The notes: generated by a model not told the origin, from the letters alone. Shown: positions 43,101-58,720, numbered from the stretch's first letter. The stretch: 64,000 nt of DNA from Distichodus sexfasciatus (GCA_032718565.1 JAVGVS010000095.1:638501-702500); one strand, 5' to 3'. Numbers and translations are program-made.

Positions 43101-46100
43101 AGGGAGAGTGTCCCTGAAATTAGGAAAATGGAAGATGCTCTGGATAAGAGCGTAAATGTAGATGATGAGTCTGGTCACACTGATCTTACAATGCTGTCAG
43201 CTTTCTAATCCAGACCATTTTGTGCTGGAAGTTTTATATCGAATATATACACTGTTACATGTTACATTTTTTGCTCAAAACAGGTTTCTACCACTTTTCC
43301 ACTGGTTTCATAAACTGCAGATTTTTATGCTCGCTAAGCATTGCAGAGTTGAGTGAACAACTATAACTGTAAAGAGTAAGAAACAGTGCATTTCTGACGT
43401 CTTGTTAACTGGGCATGAGGAGATGGCATAGATGGAAAATTGTAGCCTGTCATTTAACTTTAAATTTCACGAGTTGGAAATCTGCATATAGTGACAGAAG
43501 TTTTCAATCAGAAAAGCTCAAGCTACCAGAAATGTTCCATCAGGCTACAGACTCATTAGACTGAATGATTAGCCATTCTTTATGCAGCAGAACAATGACC
43601 CCAAAGATGAAATATTATGTAGCTACCCAAGTAAGTAAAGGTAGCAAGACAATTTTGTGTATTTTTAGTAAATATTTGAGGTGTGCAAAAAATCAAATCG
43701 AGTCGAATTGCAATTGTTTCTCTGTCAATTAAAAATTGATCGATGCATAAAAAAAAACGATTCCCATTTTTCAGTTAACGCAATGGCACTAGTTAACTTT
43801 TTCCCCTGACGCGAGTTCAGCTCGTCAGTCCTATAAATGCCGCAATGTGGAAATCTGCCCAGATAGACCTCTTTCGTGTAAGAATAAAGGAAATGCAGTC
43901 AGTATGTGTACATATGCACTACATTTAGTAAACTACACTTGAGTCAGTGTGATTTTTTTGTTAATCTGCCACAGTCAAATGGAAACGGCAAAACAGCAAT
44001 CTGGAAACAAATTAATCTATGTGTTGAATCATGAATCGTTTATGAATCTTGAATCGAATCATGATCCCAAGAATCAGAATCAAATCAAATTGTGAGATTT
44101 TCTGAATCGTGCACCCCTATAAACATTAAGTGAGTAACATGCAAATGTAGAAAACTTCAGTCTGTGCAAAACAGATTGGCGGAGTATATACTGTTAAATT
44201 AATAAAATAAAAGATTAATTAATGGGAACTGTTCTTTGACACCACATCATCCAGATCCAGACCAACCTACCAGACATGTTTATAACTGATGCATTAAATT
44301 AATGGTGTCATTAAACTGCGGCATTCCTAGAGGAGGAATGAAAGTTTTATGCTGCTGTTATGGTCTGCTCTTACATGGTGGTGGTCTTCCCTGCCCCGTT
44401 ATGTCCGAGCAGCGAGGTGATGTGGCCCTCGTAGAATGACAAGTTGAGGTTTTCTACTGCCCTCCTGCTGCCATAAGTCTTCGTCAGACCGCAGAGCGAC
44501 ACACCGACTGGCAGCTCAGCCAACTCCTCATCCTCGCGACTAAGGAAATCTCCTGTAACTGCAGACGGTTAGGGGGCAAAGAAGGAGACAAAGATGAAAG
44601 CAGAACAAAGGAAAAAATGAAACGAATGAACAATGAGCGAACGTCGGCGAATATCTTCCCTGCGTCCCCAAGTCGAAGATAGAGTTCTTTAGCCCTACAG
44701 CAGCTCTAAGGCGAGGCAAATGGGTGCTTATTTTCTGAAAGCGCCAATCGGGACCAACCTTTGCTTTTAGTTTTGCTGTTTCTCTGGCTGTCCTGCATCA
44801 TGTTGGAAAAGAGCAGACCTCGACCTTTCTTCGGGGCTCTGTTATAGCAGCCGAACAAGTCAGCCCAGAAAGACGGCAGCACAGGGAAGTACCACGGAGC
44901 GGGTATGCCGTATTTACCTAAAACAGAAATAGGAAGTAATAAACGGCATGACCCGGAGCCTATCCCAGGAACTACGGGCGCAAGCTGCTAAATCGGAGTA
45001 AGTTTATGACCAAATAAATAAACAATAATTCTCTGTTTATGGAGTTAAAAGTTACAAATCATTTTCAAGATGCCCTCCTTTCACACAGACACAGGCACAA
45101 AGCACTCAGGAGCACTACTGACCAATCATATTACCAATGACACATGGCTTCAGGTTGTCCGACATGCCAATCAAAACATTTTGTGAGAGTAATAATAAAC
45201 ACTTTATGTAATTATGTAATGTAACAGTGGAAGAAAATCAGTCATTTGCCAAATTTATGAGCAAAGGTACAGAGGTACAAAGGGGCAGAAATCTGAGATT
45301 ATCTGAGGTTCGGCGGTGTTCCATTTTGCACACCTGGGAAGACCATGCGGATGTAGGCACCCAGGATGAAGTAGATTACAGAGTCGATGAGAAGCAACCA
45401 GCAGAGCCACCCGAAAGAGGACGTGTCTCCAGCCAGCGGGGAGAGGTACATGTTACTCCACTGAATACCTGAGACACAGACATGCGAAGAGGATCAACCG
45501 CATGTTTGCTTACATATACCTATCAGCCATAACATTGAGCTTTGCAGCCCCAGGCACAACAAAATGTGACGTACTGTGTGATCTGACAACTTTCTATTTG
45601 AATTAGCATTAACATTTTCACAAGTTTGAGCTACAGTAGCTTCCAAATTGGATCGAACATCAGGGACCAGCCTTTGAAAGTGCATCAGTGAGCTTCGGCC
45701 GTTCACGACTCTGTCACCGGTTTAGATTTACATTTACAGCATTTAGCAGATGCTCTTATCCAGAGCGACTGACATTTCCTAATTTCAGGGACAGTTCCCC
45801 TGAGAGCAACTTTGGGTTAAGGGTCTTGCTCAGGGACCCAATGTTGGTAATGCCAGAGGTCGGATCCGAAGATGCCAGAGGTCGGAGTGTCCTACCACTA
45901 GGCCACCAACACCTGGTTCACCAGTCTTCTTTATTGGACACTTTTTGTAGCTGCAGCAGCACCTCACAAGAGCTTCAGTTTTGGAGATGCTCTGACCCAG
46001 TGATCTAGCCACAATTTGGTTCAATTGTCCATTTTCTATGCTTCCTACATATCAACTTCAAGGACAAATTGTTCACTTGTTACTTAATATATTCCACTAG

Positions 46101-49100
46101 GTATGCCAAGGTGACATGGTAATGAGGTAAGTGGCCATAACCTGTCAGTGGCCAGAATGTTATGGCTGATTGGTGTATAAGTGCAGGGTCATGGAGGATA
46201 ATAACACAGGCTGCTGGTTGAGTTAAACCTACCTTCTTCCTGTTTCTCGTAGCGTGAGATGTACTGACTAGCATAACTGAAGCACGTCGGAGAAAACAGA
46301 CTCTGTGAGGAGAAATGAGAAAAAAGCACAGCATCATCATTCTCTAGACTGCTTGCTATTAATGAAATTAAAAGTATTACTATTTTAATACTTCATACTT
46401 TTAATTAAAGGTTCACTCAATACTGCCCAGAAATTATCTGTATAAGCCGCCTGTGCTGATATGACCTTCCTGTCCATTTCTTTGCAATTCAGACTCTGAA
46501 TTGTGTGTAAGTCTGGTCATAACTTTCACATTTCTGAATTTTTATTTGTTCAAATAGTTCTGACTTGAAGCAACTGTATTACTTCTACACATTGCCTGAG
46601 GTTAAACAAATAACCCTAAACCAGTTTTCCAAAATGTTTCAGTGACACAATTAACCTACAGGTCCTGTACAAACGTAAAAACGGATATTTTAAAAAAAAA
46701 TAACTTCGTACACATGAGCCCGTTTTCAAAGATATCTCTGTACACACAAATCCGGATAAATGCGTCATCAAGAGCAGCTGTTTGGAGTAGCAAGTGTTGG
46801 TGATGAAGGAAATATGTCTCAGCTGCTGTTTCCTAAAGGTCTGATAAACATGTCCATCTCACATAGGCCATGTGGGGATTTGTTAACAGCGGCGACATAA
46901 GGGTTTGGGTCAGATGTAGACAAAAAATAAGCAGGCAAAGAGACGAGCAATAAATATAAGATCTCTAAAGTAGACATCCCACTTTTTTTTATGTCCAATA
47001 GCGGTACACCCCTATCAAGAACCTAAAAGGTGACAACCCAACTACAGAATAAATACCACATCAGATTGTTGAGAGATGAGAGGTGAAAGATCTTCAAGAA
47101 CCTTTCAAGAAGTCCAGTAGCCTTTGATTCAATGTCCTGGATGACTGAGAACCCGCACATACCTTCCAGACACTTCTCATTATTTCAGGAATCCTTGACA
47201 TACCATCGCACTCTTGGCGCTCAGCGAGAGACTCTCCTCCATGGACATGACCACGATGAAGGGGAAGAAACAGATGACGTAGATCAGGCTCCCGCTCAGC
47301 CCGGCGATGTTAGTCTTGTCGAAGAAGGAGCTGACGAGGAAGCTGATGGCCAGGATGCTCAGGCCGTAGTCGCACAGGTAGAGGAAGAGCACGAAGCCGT
47401 CGCTTTTCGGCAGCACTCCTCCTGCCTTCAGGATGACAGTGAGGATGACAATGGTCACCAGAAGGAAGACGGCACTCTCGATGAACCAGGCGAAGAAGTG
47501 GCTGATGGGATTGACGCCCATCATCTTCATGTACTGTGGGAAGAATGGGGTGGGTGAGAATGTGATGAGGTCACATTGAGACAGAAGTGAGTGTTGTGTT
47601 AATGATATAATAAATGTTGATTTGTTTCTGCTGGTAAAATACCTCATGCAGTCGCAGCTCCCTCTCGTGGACCAGCTTCTTCACAAAGTTGGCAATGAAG
47701 AGCACCCAGGCCAGCATGAGCACCAGAGGGAAAGCAAACGCAATGCTGTTGAGATATCTGAAAAGAGAAATACAGAGAGGAAGAAAGTAAGAAAGACCAG
47801 TGGGTTAGGAGCATAAAACAACGCAGCCTTTCAGCCTAGCAAAGCTGCACTGTACTCAACCATAACAGCAGAGGCGGAAAGGGAGAAAAAAATCAGAATT
47901 GACCGACTGAACCGTGAGCAGTTTATACAAGAGGTCGTGTCACGGCGGAAGCGAGAGCCTGACACTTAGAGCCGTGGCCATCTTTATTACGCCCCTACTA
48001 ATATTTCAAAACGATAGCGTCACCAGAGTAGTCTTGTTCATAAATCACAGCGGAGCGGGACGCGGGAATCGCAGTATTACAAGCTATCACCGAAATGAAA
48101 TCAGGATATTCTGTCTGTTCTAACAAAAGACGGTGTAGCCTGTGTGACGCGCGTGGCCACGGGCGCAGTGATTTATTGTGCGTTGTGTTGTTTTTGCTTG
48201 CTTGGTTTATTTGTATTAGAGGCTGTGTGTACGGCGAATTCGTAACATATGTCAATGCCATTTCAACAATACCGTGCCATAAATCATATGGACAGTATAT
48301 AGATATGGCCTTTGTGTGTGTAAATGTGGGTGTATGTTTTCCCCACTCACTCGTCTTTATAGAAGCAGGGGTAAGGGAAGGCCTGGACCTGGACAGCGGG
48401 TTCCTGGACGTTCTGACCGGTCTGCAGCGCTATAATGGCCCTCTCAATGCTCTCCTGCAGGTAGATGAAGCCGCGGTTGTAGCGCTGCGTCTTCAGTGGA
48501 GAGATGTATGAGGCCTTCACCCAGAACGGGTTGCGGACGCGGTCGGTGCGCATAGAGTTGTCGATGTGCATACGGATGGTGTAGTCCACTTCCGGAGGCA
48601 GGTCAAGTGAGCCATCGTTGGGCAGCTTAAAGATGACGCCTGGCAGAAATTGAGACATTTTTTAGCTTGGTTCAGGCAGCATCCCAACGTATTGTACTGC
48701 ATATGCTGCTACATTTGCTACATCGTCATCATAAGACCGAAAAATCGGTCGAACTGTAAGTATTCATTCATTATGCAAACCGCTAAATCCCAACCAGGGT
48801 TGCGATGACGGGAACGGAGCATTTCCTGGGAACTTAGGGCCCAAGGCGGAGACCAACCCTGGGCAGGCACCAACACACCGCAGGGGACACACATTCACAC
48901 AATCACAATCTCAGTCACAACTTATGGGGCCAATTTAGAGTCGCCTATCAACCTATATTGCATGCTTTTAGACTATGGGAGGAAAACTGAGCACCCGGCA
49001 GAAACCCACGCAAACACGGGTAGAGCATGCAAACTCCACACAGAAAGACCCTGCGACCAACCTGGGGATCGAGCTCAGGATCTTCTCGCTGGGATGGTAG

Positions 49101-52100
49101 CAGCGCTAACCACTGTGCCGCTGGGGTGCGTTTCCCAAAAGCATAGTTGCTAACTATGCTAGTGACTAACATAGTGTACTTTAGCAACTAACATAGTGTT
49201 GCTCACATTGCTTTTGGGAAATGCACCCCTGGCAAGTAAGTAAGCAAAATGTATTTATAAAGAATATTTAAAAAATACACAAGTGCTTTACAAAAGAATG
49301 CATAAAATCAAATACAATGGAAATAAACAGTAAAATGAATAACTTCTACAGGTGGATGTTAGGGGTGCGCGATTCATAAAATCGCATGGTTCAGATCGCT
49401 GTTTTGAGTTACTTTTCCCACTTGTCTGTGGCAGATCAACAAAAAATTACACTGAATCAAATGTAGTTTACTAAGTGTAATACTGACTGCACTTCCTTTA
49501 TGCTCACGTGAAGGAGGTCTATCTGGGCAGATTTCCACATTGCGCCATCTATAGAATTGGTGAGCTGAACTTGTGGTAGGGAAAAAGTAAAGTAGTGCCA
49601 CTACGTTAGTTGAGAAATATTAATCGTTTTTTTTTAATGCATGAATCGTTTCTGAATCAACAGAGAAAGAATCACGATTCAATTTGATTCGCTCTCGGGG
49701 GTATCATGTAAATGTCTCAAATGAAGGGTCTCTTGCTGACCGAACTGTACACTCTTAACTTGTTAAGCCCTGAGACTGTTTTACAGACTTTTGCTCTAAA
49801 AAAGATACCCAAAATAAAATGTGTAAATCTCAGCAACCACAATGTCTATTTATAGGCTTTTGGTATCATTATAAAGGTAACACTTGTGAGATTACTGGGT
49901 CAGAATAAAGGAAGAGGCAACACAGCAGCACCCCGGTACCATAGGTGCACCTAAAAGTTGCTCTTTCCACGCTGCACAATTAATATAAGTACAGGGAGAC
50001 GTTACGAATAAATCAGGCGCTGAGTGTCTATGCACTTGTGCATAAATGATGATACTAATCTCTGAAAATAAGCTCCAGGATAGGGCAGAAGCTGTGAGCT
50101 CATTTGACCGAACTTGCTATCAATTACTTGCTTAATGGTGAGATGAATTATTATGCATAGTTTGCAATGGCACTTCAGTGTATGGTGCACTCGGTCCTGA
50201 GCATCACTTACTTGAGAAGTGCTGCAGTAGAGAGGAGAGAGGATCATGACATCATGTGTGTAGGAGTGTGTGTGTGTGTGTGTGGGAGGTGGACTCACTA
50301 GCATAAAGCTCGCGGTTTTGGGCAAGTTTCTCTGCTTGCTTATCGAGCTCCTCGGTGGAGTTGAAGCCCCGGAAGCGGTTGAAGTTGACACAGGACGAGA
50401 GGTTCATCATTAGGCCTGAGAGCGTGCTAATCTGCTGCATCACAAACCGGTTCTTCTCCAGCATTTGTGTCATGTTGGCTGCAAAAAGGACATTTTAAAA
50501 AGAAGCTGTGTATTACACTCCAACTCTTCGGCACTGACAAGGTTTATATTAATCGATATAAATAATCCCCATAAATGGAACCAGTTTTGACATATTACAG
50601 GAAACTAAAGATTGCGCCAAAGTTGCTCTATGATAATGAAAGATAATTTGGGGTAAAAAAAAAAAAAGAAAACACGGAACGCTAATGACTGATAATTGCT
50701 CAGCCTCCCGGGGGAATGCTGAATGCTGTCCAAAATATGACACCAGGCCACGGAAAGGCTCATCACGATAATAGCGTTCAAACAAACTGCTGCACAAAAA
50801 GTGCAGGCAGCAACTCCAGCTCTCTTACACTTACAGAAACTGCTGAGGGTGGCTTGCATCTGGGCGACATCCACGTCCGTCTGCTTCTTTATGAAGTTTT
50901 GGATAAAGGGATTACTCAGAGAGTTCTGCAAAGGACCACAGCACAGAGCAAGCGTGAAACGCATGACTTGACAGCGTAAAGGGAAATGTGAGCTGCAAGT
51001 TAAGGCCTGGCTGTGATTTTTAGTCACGCACTGTCATTGTTGAAGGTTCTTGTTTATTTATTTATTTATTTATTTTCATACCATAAGCATGGGCAGCGTT
51101 TTATTCAGGAGCTGTGCTGACTGCACCAGGTAGGATGATGAGTGAAGCCACTCCTCGGCGTACATGCGCAGGTCACCGAACTGCTGCAGCGTGGAATTCG
51201 ACTGCGAGATGCCAAAGCCAGACACATCACCCAAAATAGAATAAACAAGGTCTGCAGCAAATCTGTTTATGGGAGCGCATCTGTCTGTGTATGTGCGTGT
51301 ATGTGTGTGTGTGTGTGTGTATGTGTGTGTGTGTGCATATGCCAGAAGAAATTTGCTATTCTGCTGGGTATTTGTACATATCAATAAGACAACGATGCTG
51401 GTGCCCCAGTAGAGATTTGCTAACTTGTTCTGAGAACGTACATCTATGTATGTAAATATGGATATCATTAGCTGTGCGCTACTAAAACATTACGCTCAGA
51501 TGTGCAAACGGCAAGATGCTTTATTCGTCACATACATAGTTATACAAGTACGACCGTGTATAAATATGTATGCTGATATTTTCTACGATTTTTCAAATGA
51601 AAACATAATTTAAAAATTTGAAATGAACAAGAGTTAAGAAAAAGAAAGCTAACAAGATACTAAAACAGGGGGGCAGTAGGGAGTGTAATGGTTAGGGAGT
51701 TCACCCTATGATCAGGTCGCCGGTTCAAATCCCAGACTGGTAAAGGTACCACTAAGGTACTCATGAGCACTGATGGGAATTGTGGCATTATTTTTTTTAG
51801 CAACGGGTAATCTATTTAATTGCTTTTTCCATTATTACAATGCTGTTACCGTTACTGCGAACAAAATGCGGCGTGCTACTATACTTAAGCTCATTAAAGC
51901 TGTTTCCATCCGACCAGACGTTCTCAAGTTTTTAACTCTTTTCTTTGGTGGGAGGAGAGGCTAAATAACCAAATAAGTGATGATGATTGGCTAAGGACGA
52001 GTAAAATTTCATGGTAAGTCAAGCAGAGGCAGAGTTGGGCGGGCATTCACACACAAATACACACGCACAGGCGCACACACAACCGACCATGAGACACACA

Positions 52101-55100
52101 CAGCAAGAAAGTGTTTTCTCCATGTCAGTTGTAAACTATTCTAATCTATTAAGGCACCTCTCATCGTCACACGCATCCATTTAAGGAGGGGAAATCAGAT
52201 TCTTTGACATATTTGAACATTTTTAAAAAATTGTATTGCAATAGTTACTTTCCCTGGTAAGTAGTTATAATGCTGTAACGCTTCATTTTTGGGTGAAGTA
52301 ACTAGTAACTATAACTAATTACTTTTTAAAGTAACATGCCTAGCACTGATCATGAGCAAGGTACTGTCCCCAAGCACTGCTGCCTGGGCGCTGCCTATGT
52401 CAGCTGCCCACTGCTCCTTTAAATGTAGTTTTGGTTGTGGTGCACTGTGTGCTGTGCTGTGGTGTGTTCACAATGACAAATAATCACTCACTCAAAACAA
52501 AAGAGTAAAAATAAAAATATGCTAAACAAAGTCTTCCTAAATAAAGATTTATACTACAAACAGGAATGCACCTGTACATATTATAGGACAAAGACTAGAT
52601 TTGTTGTGAAATGGATACATAAGCATACTAGTCTTCAAATGGCAGGTTGGTGATAGACAGGACACATTAACATGAGTTTGTGTGATAGTAAAGTAGAAGT
52701 AGAAGATCCTGGTGAAGAAGTCTTATGGTCTGAAGATAGAGACTAAAAGATGTGCAAATTTGTGCAAATTTGTGCAAACAGCGAAAAAGCGGTGTGCCGT
52801 TACCTTCGTGATGATGGCCCGGGTTAGCGGAGTGTCTGGGGAATACAGCACCTGCCCCAGCAGCATGGGTTTGAGGAAGGCCCAGGCAACAGCGCCCCCT
52901 GTGGTGCTCACCATGTCCAAGTAGAAGTTGGTGCAGAACGGAGCTGGAAACAAACACAACATTGTTTTTTTCGTAATCAACATAACACCCAGGTGCCAGC
53001 AGCAGGGTTTCAAAAATGTATGGTCAAAGCCATTTTCAAGGCAACTGTAATGATAGAAGAGAATATGTTGCCATTGTTCTAGCCGAGCTCAAAAGGTAGC
53101 AGTTTGTCTGCGCGTTACAAAGACATCACCCACAACACACAAAAACACAATATCTGGCATCCATCTATACTCAGTTTCACATCTTTTTACAGCTCTGCCC
53201 ATCAGCAAAACCATAAAGTATGTGAGACGTGTTATCACTATTGATCTAACAAATGCAGTTTTGCTTACAAAGATGATTCATGTGCAGTTTTGATTGGATT
53301 TTCCTGTCAGAAAGAGTTTATGTGTGAGCAGCAAAATTGTGCCTCCAATGCATTTTTTAGAATGTGCCACGGTCAGTGCGTTTGCATGAGTGTTTTGAAA
53401 TTTTAGATTACATGTTGACAGTCTGTGTTGAAGCGAACTAGCAAAAAAAAGAACTCAAATAAATTGCTGCATCTTGTAATAAAAACAAGTTTACAAAGTG
53501 AATAGATTATCACATTGCCGATCCTCTGAGCAGTAATTACTGAATATTCCCAGAGCAATGCTTAAAACCAGAGGTGGCAGAGCCTTTTTAGTAGTGACCC
53601 CCAGTCTGTGGAACAGCCTTCCTTTGCAGTTGAGAGCTGCCCAGAATCTTAATTGTTTTAAAACCCTGCTTAAAACCCATTTGTTTGCATGTGCATGTTA
53701 TTGATTTTACTAAGTTGGCTGTATTTTATTTATTATTGCCTTTATCTTATTGATTGTGTCTGGTGGTATTTTATTAACTATATATAACCCTAACCCTACA
53801 TATACTGTGTAGTATCTGCTGACTTACTTTTTACTTTGGTCAACGGAAGTTGTTTTAAATGTGCTTTATAAATAAATTTGATTGATTGATTGATCAGCAC
53901 ATTCAGCAAAAAATCAAGAAAGAAATTTCTTACTGGCATCCCGTGGAATTTTGAACTTGGTCATAAGCTCCTCCACCCTGGATGTATCCTTCAGAGACGG
54001 GTCGGTTTCTGCCAAATTGGGCAGCTTGGAGATACCAAACAGGGACAGAATGCCATTTCGGCACATGGCGCGAGAGAAGGTGATGAACGTGGCCCGACTC
54101 GAGATGGTTGAACGCTTCCCTCTTACCAACTACAACAGACAGAAAAGGAAAAAGGACAAAAGAGAAGCATGTCAGTTAAATATAACTAAAAACTTAGATC
54201 GCTTTCAAGCATTTTAGTGTTAACAGTCCCATATTGTGAAAAGATTCTATTTTTTTGTTGTTTGGACATCCATTTGGGTCTGTACTGCCTCTACACACAC
54301 TGTAAGTTTAATAAAAACGGTCAATTGTGTTAGTGTTAATATACGAATGTCAGAAATCGTGTGCCTAATCAAACCGTTTAGATTTCTCCTCTACTTCTAC
54401 ATCAGAGTAGGGGACATTTGAATAAATCCACCCCCCATCTGAGAAGCTCTGTCCACCAGGTAGAACTGCTAGCGCTTCCTGATCCACCATGTTTTCTCGC
54501 AAGCGCTAGCGTAGGAAGCGCAATGAAGAAGTCTACCGGGGGAGCGTTGTGTTGAACATGTATGGCTGTATAGATGTCTTTTAGCCGCAGCCATGAGGTA
54601 AACTCTGGCCGAGCTGTCTACACCCCAGTTCTAGAGTGGTGACGCGTGTGGGCAGCAGCGGCTCATTTGCATTTAGGAATACTAATGAGAAACAAACTGT
54701 TCTAAAAGGAACTAAAATGATAGTAAGAGGAGTAAAAAGCAGGTGAAAATGTCTAATCTGAGAGATTTTTCAGCAAACTACTTAAGTGACATGTTCAGTG
54801 GAGCTCATGGACCTATTTTAACTTGTTGAAAAAGGGTATAATATGGGACCTTTAAGACAATTAGATTAAAAAAGAGAGGATTCTGAGATTGTAAGTACAG
54901 TATGTCATTTAAAATCAATAGAAGGTCATGCAAGTTTCTTTGCAAGTGCTCACACTTCTGAACTCTGAGTTTGCCATGAGCTTCAGGCTGTCAAAGGTGG
55001 TCAGATACGTCCGCAGTCGGTCCAGCGCCGGGGCAAACTTCTTCATCATGTCCGTCAAATACTTCACCATCTGCATGAGGAATCCCAGCACGCCCTGGAT

Positions 55101-58100
55101 CTCACTGGACATCATCAGCTGTAAGCAGAGTTTGACACATGGTTGGAGACATGTACAGTAAGAGTGTTTGAAATGTGGCAGGAAAATAACAAAAAAAGGA
55201 AGGGCTGCCATTGCTTGACGTCTTCTTTTCTCACTATCGTTCTTCACAATGGGAGCTATTTTTCCAGAACACATAAAAGAGCTAAAATTACCCTGATTTC
55301 TACACAAAACATTCATTTGTATTTAGACATTCAGTACAAGGTAAAGCACTAAACAAAGCAACTTCAGCAGAAAATGAAGACGAGAGCAACATCCCAAAGA
55401 GCTTCATCAGAAGCAATTTTGTCAAACTGTATTTATACTTAAAGCTAATAAAACTGGAAAATACATTTCTCATCTCAACTATTATGTTTGAATGTTCGGC
55501 ACAAAAAAGGTTGAGTGTCAATCGCGGGTTCACGTCCCCATCCCTTCAATGAGCAAGAGAGGGTCAATTACCTTGTATATGGCGTTCTCCATATCAATAT
55601 GCTTGGCCAAAAGCACACTCAGACTGTACCACTCTTGGGGTGTCAGCGAGCAGAAAGCCATGAAGATCTGCTGCTCTTGAGGTGTCAGGCCCAGGGAGGA
55701 GGGGTTTGTACAGTAGTGAAAATTAGTGAGCCAGCCCAGGATCTGCAAAACAGAGACGGTCAAAAATGGATCAATAGTGTCATTAACCACTTAAAGCGTG
55801 AGTCGTGTTGTTTTCAACTTTATCAATTGGTAATAGTGCTGAAGCTCATTTATGAATCTTTTATATGGAAAATAAATAGTCTGTACCTTTGCCCATAGCT
55901 TCCGCAAATGTTGACAGACTTTCAAAATTGTTGAATTAAGGGTAATATTAACAACAAAGTGATTATTACATTGCTAACCACACTATTAATCAGTCCCTCC
56001 AGGATTTTTGTAGATTGTTGCAGCCTAAAATAACTGATTTTACGGCAGCTTTACAAAATTTGATGAAAGTTGTGTTTTTTAAAGCATTTTGTTGCAATAA
56101 AGTTGCGAGAGGAAGTCAAATTTGAGGAGAAATTTGCAATTTTGACCCCCTTTATAATAATGATTCTTTAACAATTAATTCAAATGATGGGAACAAAACC
56201 ATTAATCATTTACTTATTTTTGAAGGTAAATCTGAGGCGTTTTTATCACGTTTTCTGCGTCTTCTAAATGTAACAAGGACGTGAGTTTGCTGACATATGG
56301 CTCAACGTTTTGTGGAAAACAACAATGATTGGTCAAAAATTGCGGGAAAGTTGCGGTAATTAGTCAAAATTGCACGGTAGTAATGAATTCGCTGGGATTG
56401 GCTGAATTTGCGTTAATAGTTGCAATCGCAACATCGCGAAATCCTGGAGGGTCTGATTAAAGTGTAGCTACTTTGTGTCTGTGTGAGGGGGCCTTTTGAT
56501 GTGTATTAGAGATGCAGATTGGTGTCCATCACCCACTACTAAAATGGTAAATCAATATAGTTAATCAATAATACAATTTCTGCATTTCATCATGTAAGCT
56601 CTAATATTTGTATAATTAATACAGAAGCTGTACTTTACTTTTACATTAACCAAATTCTGAGAGATGTTTAATGATGAATTTATCTCCATAGGGTTTAACA
56701 TCAACAGTAGAATCACAATAAAGATTTGATTGATTGTTTTAGCTGTTTTAAGGTGCACAATGCAATGTGTGTACGTGTGTGTGGAAAGGTACCTGCACGT
56801 TGCTGTTGGGTAGGGGGGATGCCAGAAAGACATTAAGGATCTGTGGGGAAATGCTGGTATACTGCATGACATCCGCCAAGAACAAGGTTTTATTCTTCAA
56901 CAGGTCGGCCAACTTCACATTATCTGCCACAGAATGCAGACACTATGATTAATTTTCCATGTAGTTTAAGTAGGAACCTGAAATGTTAACTGAGTAATGC
57001 TGTATTGCATTACAGAAATCAATAACTGTCAAAACACAATTAAGCACGTCAACGCAGGCAGAACGCAATTGCATTGCGAGTGGCATTTTAACACAACAAC
57101 GCAAACACTCTGTCAGCCCGTCTTTAAAGTAATGCTTAAAGTAGAGAGCTCTGTTTTGGATTAAAAAACAATAAGCTCCGTCATGGATGGCAGTGATGGA
57201 GGCTCCTTACTCGAAGGGGTGATGTTGATTTCAATGTTTCCCAACATGCTGACGTTAAAACCAAGGACATTTGAGAGAAGTGAGACCCTAAAAACAGAAA
57301 GAACTTATTTTCAACGGGGCTAATATTCAGTGCTCCGTCCAAAAAAATTAACATCGTCAAAATGGACTGGTTTAGTGACCTTGGCCACGAGACAAAAATG
57401 CAACAAATACAAAAGCAAATGCTAGTGGTGCTAATACCAGTCAATCTGAATGTTGTAAGCTGAGGGGTCTCCAATCAAACTCTGGAAGAGCTCCTCATAG
57501 AACGTGGTACTCTGGTTCACCAGGTTGGATGAGATGTTGTGTAGGGCTCGGCCGGCAGGTAAAATCACGTGGCACAGGACGCCAGGGCCAAGAGACAGGG
57601 CTTGGCTAAGCTGCTGAACAGAGGACATCTTTTCGAGTGTACATACCTGTTAAAATGAATAAATTTCATGTGATGTGTGTTAAAAATGTTTATCACCTGC
57701 TAGTAAAATAAAATATTTCCTACTATTTCTACCATTGCTTGATAGATTCAGTCTTAAGCCTTAACATTCAGCCTTAAACAAGAAAAGCACATAGTAGAGC
57801 ATAGAAATTATACAGGCTTTATGCACTTAGCAGCTTGGCTGATTGATGTGTTTAATGAAAACATAAGACTGTGCGCTGTGAAATCAGTGAATTTTAAAAA
57901 GCCACTTAGTGTTATGGCATATAAAATATATATAAAAACTAAAAACTTTGTAGTTTATTATGTTACAAGCCCAATGTTTCCAGGGTCCAATGTCCCGTGT
58001 TCCAGTCAGTGGCACGTACACACCAGAAAGCTATTAATCAGTGGTTACCAAAAGTACATTAATGCATAATCTGACCTGCTGCTGCAATTGGTCCAGGATA

Positions 58101-58685
58101 ACAATGAAGCTGTCATTCATCCAGCTGGTTGAGAGAAGCTCATAGGTAGTGCTTACTGTCTGAAGTAAATGATTCAGGTTTTCTGGGAAAATAGAACAAG
58201 AAGATTCAAAGAAAGAGAGGGAGAGATAGTGGGAATAACAGTAAAAAAATCAGCAATCACATTGAAAAGAGTGACCCAAACTCCCTACAGGCTTCATTAC
58301 TACTACCTAACTGAAGTCCCAGGGTAGCAACACAGTGCAACAAGCATCAAATCATGTAGTAAAGAAGCCCTAAAGGAAGACACAGAAACAGTGAAGCTCC
58401 ACGCTACTGTAACAAGCCAGAATGGTGCAAAGTGCTTCTGCACACCCACCACCTCCATCAGAAACAACACAAACAATGAACTAAAAATAATAATAAACAA
58501 TAACAGGGTCAAAAAAGTGCACCAAGAGAATGGAGACAAATGCAAAATATTCTTCACGAGGGAGGCACTGAGAATTCTGAATTATGAAGACTGTAAAATT
58601 CTCTCTGAAGACATAAGTAGCTCAATGACATATTTAAACTAATGTAATAATCTCAAATTATCATACATTAGGAGCTGGGTTTAAC

Positions 58686-58720
<35 letters not shown>

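Noticed and set aside
47132..47557. 141-aa plus-strand ORF
   Set aside because: Antisense shadow of exon w19; its acidic composition mirrors the membrane codons.
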